DNA of 64,000 bases from JAFDXJ01 sp039811225 (GTDB lineage: Bacteria; Bacteroidota; Bacteroidia; Chitinophagales; Chitinophagaceae): the NCBI GenBank assembly GCA_039811225.1, contig JBDHYG010000012.1, positions 19,315 through 83,314 on the forward strand. The letters are read 5' to 3'. This document shows, piece by piece, positions 1 to 8,081 of this stretch. Numbering within the stretch: position 1 is the first letter of the stretch; each line of letters starts with the position of its first letter. A program made the translations under genes and the position numbers. The notes beneath the pieces are model-generated. The model was not told the origin of the DNA. It ran no database searches and was given only the letters and a program-made list of their open reading frames with translations.

Positions 1-347
1 AAGAAATGGCGCCACATGTTATTAAAGAAGAAAAAATTCTCTTCCCGTTTATCAAGCAATTGGAAGCCGCCAACAATAAAGAACTGGAATTAGATAATGG
101 CTTTTTCAAAAGTGTACAGTCACCCATTGATATGATGGTACATGATCATGAAATTGTAGGAAAGAAAATGGAAGAAATCCGGGAACTGAGTAAGAACTAT
201 ACCTTACCGGAAGATGCCTGTGCCAGCTATTCTTTCCTGTTTAAATCATTGGATGAGTTTGAAAATGATTTACACATTCATGTACACCTGGAAAATAATA
301 TACTTTTTCCCAAAGCACTGGCTATGGAGAAAAATTTGAATAAGTAG
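1..347 (+). CDS. ric: Ric-type di-iron repair protein (hemerythrin-like), 5' partial
   Basis: C-terminal part of a RIC/YtfE/ScdA-family protein, which in known members repairs iron-sulfur clusters damaged by nitric oxide or oxidants using a hemerythrin-like di-iron site. The frame is already open at the window edge (a Glu codon precedes the Met at position 6), so the N-terminal part lies outside. Counting from that Met, an HxxxE ligand pair is at His4/Glu8, a His-Asp-His at 46-48, and a second HxxxE at His92/Glu96, followed by the family-typical LFP. It is followed by a 315-bp gap and then the NO-response operon in the same direction, which supports the functional call. Confidence 0.85.
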   Translation, partial: EMAPHVIKEEKILFPFIKQLEAANNKELELDNGFFKSVQSPIDMMVHDHEIVGKKMEEIRELSKNYTLPEDACASYSFLFKSLDEFENDLHIHVHLENNILFPKALAMEKNLNK

Positions 348-662
348 GAAAAAGTATCCCTTCCAACACCCACAGGCAACTGTCTTTTCTCCAGGCCGTT
401 GATGATTGTCTGATATAAAGGAGGCAGGGCAGTGCCTGTAGCTGGTGTTGAGATGATCTTTTCTTTGTTTACGTAATGGTAAATACGGAGGGAAGATTGA
501 ATTTTTAACAGGGAACCGGTAAAACTCATTTATTTGTTTAAATAATTTTGAAAATTGTTTAAGCTATTCTACCCGCCCTGCTTTTATGAAAGCAGGATAG
601 TATTGAAATGATTCTCCGCCAGGCAGGTAGCTGCATTTTTAAATTATTTAAATCTTCACATC
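348..662. other. Intergenic region between ric and the downstream operon
   Basis: No convincing gene. A minus-strand open frame (278-529) overlaps the 3' end of ric and resembles no family I recognise, so I treat it as chance or a remnant. Visible structure: an 8-bp hairpin (CCTGCTTT / AAAGCAGG, 577-596), a direct repeat of TTGTTTAA at 534-541 and 555-562 (21-bp period), and a TAnnTTTG-type box (TAATTTTG, 543-550) between the repeats. This probably carries the promoter and operator of the following operon; that is inference. Confidence 0.4.
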
Positions 663-1109
663 ATGAAAAAGACACTATTCTTTATTTTTGGATTTTATTT
701 ATTAGCAGCTTGCAACCAACCCGGTACAGCAACTACGGATACACAGGACAGTACAGTTCAGACCGCTGCTTCCGGCCTCACCTTGAATAATGGGAATAAA
801 TGGATGGCAGATACCAATACCAATCAACGGGTAGTTGACCTGCGTACTATTGCAGATAATTTTAAAATACAACCGGCGCCCGCTCTCAATGCATACAATA
901 TCCTGGGAAACGATCTGGATCAATCATTACAACGTCTATTAAAAGAATGTAAAATGACCGGCGCTGATCACGAAGCATTGCACCACTGGCTGGAGCCGTT
1001 GCTGCAGGAAACAAAACAATTAATCACGATTACAGACAGTACAAAAGCTAAACAAATCTTTGATAGTGTGGATCAGCGAATAGATTTATATCACCAATAT
1101 TTTCAATAA
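663..1109 (+). CDS. Small lipoprotein of unknown function, first gene of NO/Fe-S operon
   Basis: 148-residue predicted lipoprotein. The signal peptide is short and hydrophobic and ends in a lipobox (LAAC, Cys17). The mature part begins with a Thr/Ser/Asp-rich linker and continues as a mainly helical domain containing a Asp-His...Leu-His-His motif and many charged residues. I do not recognise the family. Its stop is 1 nt before the start of the DUF2249 gene, so it is almost certainly co-transcribed with the following four genes. Inference: an envelope-anchored accessory factor of a nitric-oxide or redox-stress pathway; histidines could bind metal or haem, but nothing proves it. Confidence 0.75.
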   Translation: MKKTLFFIFGFYLLAACNQPGTATTDTQDSTVQTAASGLTLNNGNKWMADTNTNQRVVDLRTIADNFKIQPAPALNAYNILGNDLDQSLQRLLKECKMTGADHEALHHWLEPLLQETKQLITITDSTKAKQIFDSVDQRIDLYHQYFQ

Positions 1110-1110
1110 G

Positions 1111-1920
1111 ATGACGATTAATGCCAATACAAAAATTGCCACCATTTTAAAACAACACCCGGAAGCGCTGGAAGCTATTGTTTCTCTTTCACCAAAATTT
1201 GTGAAGCTCCGCAATCCCATGTTACGTAAGGTTATTGCCGGCAGAACGAGCCTGACCATGGCTTCAAAATTGGGTGGTTGTAAAATAGAAGATTTTTATA
1301 CGGCATTAAAGCCACTGGGTTTTGAACCTGATGAAAAAACGCCGGTAGCGCCCACAGAGGAAACAATAAAACCGGAACCGGCTTTTATGAAATTGGTAGA
1401 ACCCGGCAAATTTGTGCACCTGGATGTGCGAGCCGAAATTGAATCCGGGAATGATCCTTTTCAATTGATCATGCAACAGGTGAAAACGCTTCCTCCCGGC
1501 CATGTACTCAATATCATCAATAGTTTTGAACCTACTCCATTGATACACATGTTGGCCAAAAAAGGTTTTGAAGCGTATGCCAAAGTAATCAATGATGAAC
1601 AGGTGAATACCTATTTTTATAAAAAAGAAGAAGCACCCGGGGTGGAACCGGATAAGAATAATTATGCCGATGGTTGGGATGAAGTATTAGCCCGATACGA
1701 AGGAAGCCTGGAAAAAATTGATGTGCGTGATTTGCCGATGCCCTTACCGATGCATGCCATCCTGGATGCGCTGGAAACATTGCCAGATGACAAAGCTTTG
1801 TATGTATCGCATAAGCGAATCCCGGTATTTTTGTTGCCGGAACTGGACGCGCGTAATTTTCATTTTCGCATTAAAGAAATCAGTGAAGGCGAAGTCTATT
1901 TACTGATCTATAAAAATTAA
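1111..1920 (+). CDS. DUF1858 plus tandem DUF2249 domain protein
   Basis: 269 residues. Residues ~1-70 look like a DUF1858 domain (helical, found N-terminal to hybrid-cluster and Ric-like proteins). Residues ~102-160 and ~203-268 look like two DUF2249 modules; each starts with a (L/I)DVR motif and has the beta-alpha-beta pattern of TusA/SirA-like folds, but the TusA Cys-Pro is absent. DUF2249 proteins commonly sit beside denitrification, NnrS and Ric genes, and that is the case here. Starts 1 nt after the lipoprotein stop and ends 1 nt before the next start. The exact biochemical role is unknown; a role in handling NO-damaged metal centres is inference. Confidence 0.8.
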   Translation: MTINANTKIATILKQHPEALEAIVSLSPKFVKLRNPMLRKVIAGRTSLTMASKLGGCKIEDFYTALKPLGFEPDEKTPVAPTEETIKPEPAFMKLVEPGKFVHLDVRAEIESGNDPFQLIMQQVKTLPPGHVLNIINSFEPTPLIHMLAKKGFEAYAKVINDEQVNTYFYKKEEAPGVEPDKNNYADGWDEVLARYEGSLEKIDVRDLPMPLPMHAILDALETLPDDKALYVSHKRIPVFLLPELDARNFHFRIKEISEGEVYLLIYKN

Positions 1921-1921
1921 T

Positions 1922-3208
1922 ATGATTGGCTTTACCGGAAATAATGGTTTAACAAAACCGACTTCTTATAAAATCGTTTTACCCTTTTACGTATATGCGG
2001 CTGTTTCTTTTTTAATAGCTACTGTTTTATTGTTTATGTCAGCAGATGGTTTTACCACGCACTATTTTCAGCCTCATACATTGGCCATCACGCATATTAT
2101 GGCATTGGGATGGGGCACAATGATCATATTGGGCGCCAGTCATCAATTGGTTCCCGTGATGATTGAAAATAAATTATACAGTGAATGGCTGGCCTATATA
2201 TCTTTTGGCTGTGCAGCCCTGGGTATTCCAATTTTAATATATGCTTTTTATACTTTTTCCATGGGCTGGCTGGCCCAACTGGGTGGTCATCTCGTGACAA
2301 CAGCCATCATTGTGTACCTGTTGAATCTCCTGGTCAGTATGGCAAAAAGTAAACATGAAAATGTGCATGCCGTTTTTGTTTTTACAGCAGTTGTATGGCT
2401 TTTAGCTACCGCTATTGTCGGCCTCTTACTGATTTATAATTTTACAGAAGCGTATTTACCCAAGGATTCGTTAACCTATTTACCCTTGCATGCCCATATG
2501 GGTATCATAGGTTGGTTTTTATTACTGATCATAGGAATTGGTTCCCGTCTTTTGCCCATGTTCCTCATTTCAAAATATGATAACGCTAAAAAGCTTTGGT
2601 GGATTTATGGTTTGATAAATACTGGCTTATTACTCTTTGTTGTGCTCTTTTTATGGGAAGGCCTTTCCTGGTTGTACTATGTACCGGTATTATGCATTGC
2701 AGCCGGTGTGCTGCTGTTTGGTAATTTTTGTTATTGTGCTTACCGGGAAAGGATACGGAAAAAAGTGGATGAACAAATGAAGGTTTCCTTATTATCTGTT
2801 TTCATGATCTTATTGCCTATTTTACTTTTACTCGTCATTATCAGTTTTTTGATGTTACAGGAAACGGTCAATGTACAACTGGTCATTACTTACGGTTTTG
2901 TAATTTTCTTTGGTTGGATTACAGCGATTATTCCTGGCATGACATTTAAAACACTACCTTTTATTGTATGGAACAAAACCTATCATCATCTTGCCGGGAA
3001 GCGGAAGACACCCAATCCTAAAGACTTGTTCCATGAAAAAGTTTTTAAATGGATGAGTAGTTGTTATTTACTTGGATTTATTTTATTTGCCACCGGGATA
3101 TTAATCAATATCCTCCTGTTGCTGCAGGCCGGTGCAGCCTGTTTACTGCTTACCTCCGTTTTCTATAATTGGAATGTTTTGAAATTAATTACCCACAAAG
3201 CGACATAG
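1922..3208 (+). CDS. NnrS / cytochrome oxidase subunit I-like multi-pass membrane protein
   Basis: 428 residues with about twelve hydrophobic segments, no soluble domain and several conserved-looking His within helices: an early Pro-His...Thr-His near residues 51-58, a Ser-His pair near 77, and a Leu-His-Ala-His near the middle. This is the pattern of the NnrS family and of cbb3/NO-reductase subunit I relatives, haem-containing membrane proteins linked to NO tolerance. Embedded in the five-gene operon with 1-nt gaps on both sides. Whether it is an NO reductase or a haem/copper sensor-protector cannot be decided from the sequence; no partner cytochrome c subunit is nearby, which argues against a classical NorBC enzyme. 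Confidence 0.75.
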   Translation: MIGFTGNNGLTKPTSYKIVLPFYVYAAVSFLIATVLLFMSADGFTTHYFQPHTLAITHIMALGWGTMIILGASHQLVPVMIENKLYSEWLAYISFGCAALGIPILIYAFYTFSMGWLAQLGGHLVTTAIIVYLLNLLVSMAKSKHENVHAVFVFTAVVWLLATAIVGLLLIYNFTEAYLPKDSLTYLPLHAHMGIIGWFLLLIIGIGSRLLPMFLISKYDNAKKLWWIYGLINTGLLLFVVLFLWEGLSWLYYVPVLCIAAGVLLFGNFCYCAYRERIRKKVDEQMKVSLLSVFMILLPILLLLVIISFLMLQETVNVQLVITYGFVIFFGWITAIIPGMTFKTLPFIVWNKTYHHLAGKRKTPNPKDLFHEKVFKWMSSCYLLGFILFATGILINILLLLQAGAACLLLTSVFYNWNVLKLITHKAT

Positions 3209-3209
3209 T

Positions 3210-3533
3210 ATGAATGTAATCACTAATAACCAGGAACTTTGCAATACCGCATTGGCCGCCTTGTATGATGTGCTTGATCCCGAAATAGGATTAAATATTG
3301 TGGACCTCGGTTTGCTGTATCAGATGGATTTTGATGAAGCAGAAAAAAAAATATTTTTAACCATGACACTCACCACGCAATTTTGCCCAATGGGTGATTC
3401 GATTATGCAGGCAACGGAAGATACATTGAAAGGCACATTTCCTGATTTTACCCCTGCCATTGAACTATCTTTTAATCCGCCCTGGAACAGGACAATGATT
3501 TCCGAAGAAGGCCGCGCATTTTTAAACCAATAA
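3210..3533 (+). CDS. MIP18/DUF59-family iron-sulfur assembly factor
   Basis: 107 residues matching the MIP18 family (SufT, PaaD, eukaryotic CIA2). The diagnostic DPE motif lies near residue 23 (VLDPEIGLNIVDLGL) and the conserved Thr-Thr-Gln-Phe-Cys-Pro-Met-Gly segment carries the single reactive Cys. Family members help maturate Fe-S proteins. The C-terminal extension ends in a Pro-Pro-Trp segment as in PaaD/metal-sulfur cluster proteins. Co-transcribed with an NnrS-like protein upstream and an Rrf2 regulator 2 nt downstream, which fits repair of NO-damaged clusters. Full length for the family. Confidence 0.88.
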   Translation: MNVITNNQELCNTALAALYDVLDPEIGLNIVDLGLLYQMDFDEAEKKIFLTMTLTTQFCPMGDSIMQATEDTLKGTFPDFTPAIELSFNPPWNRTMISEEGRAFLNQ

Positions 3534-3535
3534 GC

Positions 3536-3967
3536 ATGCTGAGTTTAACCTGCAAGACTGCTATCAAATCGGTCATTTATTTAGCTATCAAATTTAAAAC
3601 AGGTGAAAAGGCCGGCATTAAAGAAGTGGCAGCCTATATCAATGCCAGTGAACATTCCGTGGGAAAAATTCTACAAACACTGGTAAAGCAGGAAGTCATC
3701 AATAGTACCAAGGGGCCAACCGGTGGCTTTTATATAAATCTAAAACAAAATAACCAGCCGGTAATCAATATTATTTATGCGATTGATGGAAAAGAAATAT
3801 TTGATGAATGCGGCCTCGGTTTATCTAAATGTTCATCACTCCACCCCTGCCCCATGCATAATGATTATAAAATCATACGTGACCAGTTTAAACAAATTTG
3901 CAAGCAAAAAAAAGTGGCCGACTTATGTGAAACGGTACATGATGGACTGGCCTATTTAATGGGTTAA
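3536..3967 (+). CDS. Rrf2-family transcriptional regulator (NsrR/IscR-like)
   Basis: 143 residues with the Rrf2 winged helix: an N-terminal helix-turn-helix around residues 28-60 and the Gly-Pro-x-Gly-Gly-Phe wing near 60-65. Three Cys (92, 99, 105; spacing C-x6-C-x5-C) are placed like the [2Fe-2S]/[4Fe-4S] ligands of IscR and NsrR, so it probably senses NO or cluster status. It is the last gene of the operon and most likely its autoregulator. Its stop codon overlaps, tail to tail, the stop of the antiporter gene by 4 bp. Which of NsrR or IscR it resembles functionally is inference from the neighbours. Confidence 0.88.
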   Translation: MLSLTCKTAIKSVIYLAIKFKTGEKAGIKEVAAYINASEHSVGKILQTLVKQEVINSTKGPTGGFYINLKQNNQPVINIIYAIDGKEIFDECGLGLSKCSSLHPCPMHNDYKIIRDQFKQICKQKKVADLCETVHDGLAYLMG

Positions 3968-5175
3968 GCCTCATCCTTTACATCACCTGCTTCTTCAGCC
4001 ACCGATAATTTTTTATTTGTCAAAAAAACAATTAATCCTGCAATTGCCGATAAGGTGGAAGCCACCAGGATACTGAGTTTGGATTGATCCACCAGCGAGG
4101 TGTCCGGGAACGCCAGGTTGCTGATAAACATGGACATGGTAAAACCAATACCTCCTAAAAGCCCAATACCACAGAGGTTTTTCCAGGTAATACCCTCCTG
4201 CAAAAGAGCAATTCGCTTTTTCACCAGGATATACGGTATTGAGAAGATACCAATTAATTTTCCTACAAACAAGCCCAGGATGATGCCTAATGAATTTGAA
4301 GAAAAGAAACTATGAAAAATATTGGCAGGTATAAAAATGGCCGTATTGGTCAGCGCAAAAATCGGGATAATAATAAATGCTACCGGTTTATGTAAAAAAT
4401 GTTGCAGCCGGTATGATACATTTTTATCATCTTCTTTATCAAAAGGAATTACCATAGCCAGCAATACCCCGGCAATAGTGGCATGCACGCCGGATTTTAA
4501 AAAACAATACCAGACTACTATCCCGGGAAGGAGATAAAAAACAGGGTGCCTGATTTTTAAACGGTTCAGGCCATATAAGCCGGCCAAAATACCGAATGCC
4601 ACCAGCAGGTATGTAAATAAAACGGTTTCAGTATAAAAAAATGCAATCATGAGTATGGCCCCGATATCATCAATAATGGCCAATGCGGTCAAAAATATTT
4701 TCACCGAAATAGGTACCCGGTTTCCGGCCAGGGCCAGGATCCCCAATGCAAAAGCAATATCCGTGGCCATGGGAATAGCAAATCCTGCTTGTGTGGCAGT
4801 TCCTGCATTCAACAAAAAATGGATCAATGCCGGTACACACATTCCGCCGAAAGCTGCGGCAATCGGCAGGATGGCTTGTTTGAAATCCGCCAGTTCACCA
4901 ATATAAATTTCCCGTTCCACTTCAAAACCCACCATTAAAAAAAAGATCGCCATTAAACCATCATTCACCCATTGTTCTATGGAGTAATTGAGGGAAACGC
5001 GGGAAAAGGATAAATCTAATTGTTGGTGAAAAAAATGAATATACTGCTCGCCCATGGACGAATTGGCGATAGACAGCGAGATGATGGTACAAATAACGAG
5101 TAATAAACCGGCTACTTTTTCACTATTAAAAAAACTCTTGAAAATAGAGGAGGATTTGTGTAGCAGGTTTTGCAT
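3964..5175 (-). CDS. nhaA: Na+/H+ antiporter NhaA
   Basis: 403-residue inner-membrane antiporter exchanging sodium for protons for pH and sodium homeostasis. Seen: about twelve hydrophobic segments, the NhaA-typical Thr-Asp-Ile-Ala-Phe-Ala (Asp139) and the paired Asp169-Asp170 in ALAIIDDIGA that bind the cation, plus the Phe-Glu-Val-Glu-Arg-Glu segment after the second helix. I chose the ATG at 5175 over a TTG three codons upstream. Transcribed leftward on its own; a 13-bp perfect hairpin (5217-5249) lies in its leader. Converges on the Rrf2 gene with a 4-bp overlap. Confidence 0.95.
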   Translation of the reverse strand: MQNLLHKSSSIFKSFFNSEKVAGLLLVICTIISLSIANSSMGEQYIHFFHQQLDLSFSRVSLNYSIEQWVNDGLMAIFFLMVGFEVEREIYIGELADFKQAILPIAAAFGGMCVPALIHFLLNAGTATQAGFAIPMATDIAFALGILALAGNRVPISVKIFLTALAIIDDIGAILMIAFFYTETVLFTYLLVAFGILAGLYGLNRLKIRHPVFYLLPGIVVWYCFLKSGVHATIAGVLLAMVIPFDKEDDKNVSYRLQHFLHKPVAFIIIPIFALTNTAIFIPANIFHSFFSSNSLGIILGLFVGKLIGIFSIPYILVKKRIALLQEGITWKNLCGIGLLGGIGFTMSMFISNLAFPDTSLVDQSKLSILVASTLSAIAGLIVFLTNKKLSVAEEAGDVKDEA

Positions 5176-5216
5176 GTGGTTCAAATTGCCACAAAACTAA
5201 AACATTTCATTTTTCC

Positions 5217-5249
5217 GGGAGCAGGTATTGATGGTTAATACCTGCTCCC
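5217..5249. other. Long perfect inverted repeat in the nhaA leader / after the Rnk-like gene
   Basis: Arms GGGAGCAGGTATT and AATACCTGCTCCC form a 13-bp perfect stem with a 7-nt loop. It lies 23 nt after the stop of the upstream leftward gene and 42 nt before the nhaA start. There is no U-run on either strand, so it is not a textbook intrinsic terminator; an RNA processing signal, a leader hairpin or a protein-binding palindrome are alternatives. Confidence 0.6.
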
Positions 5250-5271
5250 CCACCCACTTCAACTGCTCGTT

Positions 5272-5679
5272 TTATGCATGGATTGTTTCATTCATGACAT
5301 CAACTATGGTAAATGTTTTCATGCCTCCCGGCACTTTCCATTTCACGGTACGGCCTTTCCGAAAACCAATTAATGCAGCCCCGATCGGCGCCATGATGGA
5401 AATTTTCTTTTCCTTAATATCCGCTTCTTCCGGCTTCACGATAATAATTTCCATGGGCTTATTTTTTCCTTCTTCAAGGATAGTCACTTTTGAATACATG
5501 CCCACTACATCCAATGGGAATTTATCTGACTCTACCAGTGTGGCTTTGTCCAATTCTGCTTTCAGGTCATCCGCTTCCTGTTTATTAAATGTGGATTGCG
5601 CATCAGCATGTTTCAGGTAAGACATCAGTAAAGCATAATCTTCTTTACGCAGGACCAGGTTATTTTGTTCGTTTTTCAT
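5272..5679 (-). CDS. Rnk / GreA-C-terminal-domain family protein
   Basis: 135 residues. Residues ~1-50 form a short helical arm, residues ~52-130 match the FKBP-like C-terminal domain of GreA/GreB and Rnk (Val-x-x-Tyr-Ser...; APIGAALIGFRKGRTVKW near 95-115). Such proteins bind RNA polymerase near the secondary channel. The arm is much shorter than the GreA coiled coil, so it is Rnk-like rather than a cleavage factor. Stand-alone leftward gene upstream of nhaA. Substrate-level function in this group is unclear; older annotation as a nucleoside diphosphate kinase regulator comes from E. coli Rnk. Confidence 0.85.
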   Translation of the reverse strand: MKNEQNNLVLRKEDYALLMSYLKHADAQSTFNKQEADDLKAELDKATLVESDKFPLDVVGMYSKVTILEEGKNKPMEIIIVKPEEADIKEKKISIMAPIGAALIGFRKGRTVKWKVPGGMKTFTIVDVMNETIHA

Positions 5680-6063
5680 GTTATTTCTTTTTAGATAGTT
5701 GAATAAAGATTTTGAAGTTTTAAAAAAAGGTAAAAATCCCCCCGGGGACAGTGGTAATTGTATGTCGAAACCGGGTTTAGGAAATAGTTTTGCTTACTGC
5801 CTGTAGAAGTAGTCTATTGTTATGGCTACTTAATGTTTGGGTATAGTATGGCCTTTCTGCCAGGTATGCATTCCTGCAGTCTTGTGGATAAAAACGATAT
5901 ATTTTTTCTTTGGCCATCGCGAAAAATAAAAAGGCTGAAAAACGCTCAGCCATTCTCTTGAAGATTATTTAATGCATATACCTATTTAAAAATATACGCT
6001 GAAACAAAAGTACAGAATTTTTTTATATCCGCAAAGGAAAGCAGTGTGCCTTTGGGAATTTAA
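5680..6063. other. Intergenic region with terminator and one DnaA-box match
   Basis: 384 bp without a gene. It holds the terminator of the leftward operon (5921-5951), an exact TGTGGATAA (reverse of the consensus DnaA box TTATCCACA) at 5883-5891, and, near 5680-5760, the AT-rich promoter region of the Rnk-like gene. No tRNA or long ORF found. Confidence 0.5.
5921..5951 (-). terminator. Rho-independent terminator of the two-component/DUF488/UDG operon
   Basis: Read leftward: GGCTGA stem, 7-nt loop, TCAGCC, then TTTTTATTTTT. It lies about 110 nt after the stop of the PEP-mutase-like gene, the last gene of the leftward operon. Confidence 0.85.
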
Positions 6064-6915
6064 TTATTTTTTGTGTTTTGTAACCAATGCCTCTAAGAAG
6101 GCTGTCGTTACCGGATTTTCCTGGATTTCCTGCATACCTTTATATTGTTTTAATTTTTTAGCTATAGCATACATATGCTGAATAGCTATTTTCAGGAATC
6201 CCGGTCCCAGGCTTACTCTTGCTACACCTAAGGCCTGCAATTTTTCAAAATCTGGGATACCCGGAAGTAACAAAATATTTACCGGAAGTGCTACTTCCTG
6301 CACAATTCTTTGAATGCACTTTTCTTCTTTCACAAACATGGGATAAAATCCATCTGCACCCGCATTTTTATAAGCAATACCCCGCTGAATTACTTCCTGT
6401 AGCTTTTCTTCTGCCGTCCATTCGGGTGCCCGGAGAAAAACATCGGTTCTTGCATTGATAAAAAAAGGCACACCCATTTTTAACGTTGTATTTCGGATGC
6501 TTTCAATTTTTCTACATTGCGCCACCAGGGAAGCCATGCCTTCTTCTGCATGCAGGGAATCTTCGATATTAATACCGGAAATACCTGCGTCTATTAATCG
6601 CTTTATATTTTTTGTAAGCACCGATAAATTAGCTGCATACCCATTTTCCATATCCATCGTTACAGGAATGGAAACGCTGTTTGCTATCTTTTTAACGATA
6701 CCCACATGTTCATTAAAGGAAATTACTTCCCCATCCTGGTAACCATTACTCATGGCAATGGCTGCACTGGCCGTAGCTATAGCCGGAAAGCCTATTTCTT
6801 CAAGAAGTAATGCGCTCAACGGGTCCCAGGCATTGGGAAGCACGAGTATTTTACCACTATGATGCAAAGCAGTGAAGGCTTTTGTTTTTGCTGTTAATGT
6901 CATAACTGGATTCAT
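6064..6915 (-). CDS. Isocitrate lyase / PEP mutase superfamily enzyme
   Basis: 283-residue TIM-barrel protein of the PEP mutase/isocitrate lyase family. Seen: the N-terminal LVLPNAWDPLSA segment, the Ile-Ala-Thr-x-Ser-Ala-Ala-Ile-Ala substrate loop, the Gly-Tyr-x-Asp-Gly-Glu stretch, Asp-Met-Glu-Asn-Gly-Tyr (metal-binding region), and Gly-Ile-Asn-Ile-Glu-Asp. Family members cleave or form C-C or C-P bonds next to a carboxylate (2-methylisocitrate lyase, phosphonopyruvate hydrolase, oxaloacetate decarboxylase-like). The isocitrate-lyase catalytic KKCGH loop is not visible, so the substrate is unknown. Last gene of the leftward operon, 6 nt after the glycosylase gene. Confidence 0.85.
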   Translation of the reverse strand: MNPVMTLTAKTKAFTALHHSGKILVLPNAWDPLSALLLEEIGFPAIATASAAIAMSNGYQDGEVISFNEHVGIVKKIANSVSIPVTMDMENGYAANLSVLTKNIKRLIDAGISGINIEDSLHAEEGMASLVAQCRKIESIRNTTLKMGVPFFINARTDVFLRAPEWTAEEKLQEVIQRGIAYKNAGADGFYPMFVKEEKCIQRIVQEVALPVNILLLPGIPDFEKLQALGVARVSLGPGFLKIAIQHMYAIAKKLKQYKGMQEIQENPVTTAFLEALVTKHKK

Positions 6916-6921
6916 AATAAT

Positions 6922-7497
6922 TTATTTTTTCAAATGTGCCCGGATTCTTTTCTGCAATTCCGGTACCGCTTTTTCCAAAAACCAGGGATGTACTGTCAGC
7001 CAATACTGGTTCCGGGGTGAGGGATGTGGCAAGGGAAAAAAATCCGGTAAATATTCTTTGTAATGCTGAACTGTTTCCGTGAGGCTGCCTTTGAAATTTT
7101 TTTTCAGGTAGTAGCGTTGTGCATATTGCCCGATCAGGAGAATCAGCGGCTTTGAAGTAAAATGTTTAAATATTAGTGGATGCCAGCGTGGTGCACATTC
7201 CGGCCGTGGCGGTAAATCCCCGGATGCGGCTTTACCGGGATAGCAAAAACCCATTGGTACAATTGAGATCAGGGAGGCATCATAAAAAATTTCATCCGTT
7301 ACCTGCATCCAGGACTTTAATTTTTTTCCACTGGCATCATTCCAGGGTATGCCTGTTTCATGTACACGCCGGCTGGGTGCCTGGCTAACTATCACAATTT
7401 TTGAAGATGGGCTCAATTGAATGACCGGCCTTGGGCCCAGGGGTAAAAATTCCTGGCAAATGGTGCATTGTTTTATTTGTCGTAACAACTTATCCAT
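6922..7497 (-). CDS. Uracil-DNA glycosylase superfamily protein
   Basis: 191 residues with the UDG-superfamily layout: a Cys-x-x-Cys at residues 11/14, an early Val-Ser-Gln-Ala-Pro-Ser-x-x-x-His-Glu motif (position of motif 1 GEAPG in families 4/5), and a late Pro-His-Pro-Ser-Pro-Arg-Asn followed by a Trp-rich tail (motif 2, HPSP). Known members excise uracil from DNA, but several DUF/UDG-like members lack activity. The catalytic loop here is altered relative to family 4 (SQAPS instead of GEAPG), so enzyme activity is uncertain. Sits 2 nt after the DUF488 gene in the operon led by the two-component system. Confidence 0.8.
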   Translation of the reverse strand: MDKLLRQIKQCTICQEFLPLGPRPVIQLSPSSKIVIVSQAPSRRVHETGIPWNDASGKKLKSWMQVTDEIFYDASLISIVPMGFCYPGKAASGDLPPRPECAPRWHPLIFKHFTSKPLILLIGQYAQRYYLKKNFKGSLTETVQHYKEYLPDFFPLPHPSPRNQYWLTVHPWFLEKAVPELQKRIRAHLKK

Positions 7498-7499
7498 AC

Positions 7500-8054
7500 T
7501 TAATGGCTTGTTTCATGCGGTGGTTCCGCTTTTTCATAATTTAATTTATTATCTATAATCCTTGCAGGCCGGGTGTATGTATGTAAAGTAGCTTTATCTT
7601 TTGCCATAATATGCCAGACCTGCCAGCCCTGCCACTTGAGATAATCAGATACCAGGGAACGATGACAACGCCACCAAAGCACTTCGGCACACATATAGGC
7701 AACACGTTTTTGAAGCGCAATTTCTTCCAGCTGATGGATACCCGCTACAAAATCTGCCGTTTCCATATAATCAGCATAGCTCCTGAAGGCAGGATGTTCC
7801 CATCCGGTATTTTTCGAATGTGGATTTCCTTTTCGCCTGCCACCTAAAGCCGGCAAATGCACATATTGTATTCCCTGTAAAGGCAGGACTATTTCCAGGT
7901 TTTCTTTATTGTATTGTGGGTATTTTCGTGAGCCGGGTAAACTGCGTATATCTGCTACAATTTCTATTTGAAAAGAAGATAACACAGAAATGAACAAATC
8001 TATTGTATGCGTCGAATGCCCGATTGTCCATATTTTTTGCTGATCTGCTTCCAT
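7500..8054 (-). CDS. DUF488 family protein
   Basis: 184 residues. N-terminal TIGHS(T)H motif, Ile-Ala-Asp-Ile-Arg-Ser-x-Pro-x-Ser-Arg and Asn-Lys-Glu-Asn-Leu are hallmarks of DUF488; near residue 117 a Met-Cys-Ala-Glu-x-x-Trp-Trp-Arg-Cys-His-Arg motif carries the conserved Cys-x-x-Cys-His type site (here Cys...Cys-His). Function of the family is unknown; it is often beside DNA repair genes. The ATG at 8054 is preferred to a GTG two codons earlier. Lies 27 nt after the histidine kinase and 2 nt before the glycosylase gene, so it belongs to the same operon. Confidence 0.88.
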   Translation of the reverse strand: MEADQQKIWTIGHSTHTIDLFISVLSSFQIEIVADIRSLPGSRKYPQYNKENLEIVLPLQGIQYVHLPALGGRRKGNPHSKNTGWEHPAFRSYADYMETADFVAGIHQLEEIALQKRVAYMCAEVLWWRCHRSLVSDYLKWQGWQVWHIMAKDKATLHTYTRPARIIDNKLNYEKAEPPHETSH

Positions 8055-8081
8055 ACACACTTCATTTAATAAGTTGTCAAT

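Noticed and set aside
278..529. Minus-strand open frame of 83 codons across the ric end
   Set aside because: Overlaps the real ric gene, has no recognisable family and poor coding features; taken as a chance frame or remnant.
1922..3208. Classical NO reductase NorB
   Set aside because: No NorC-like cytochrome c gene is nearby and length and motifs fit the NnrS-like group better.
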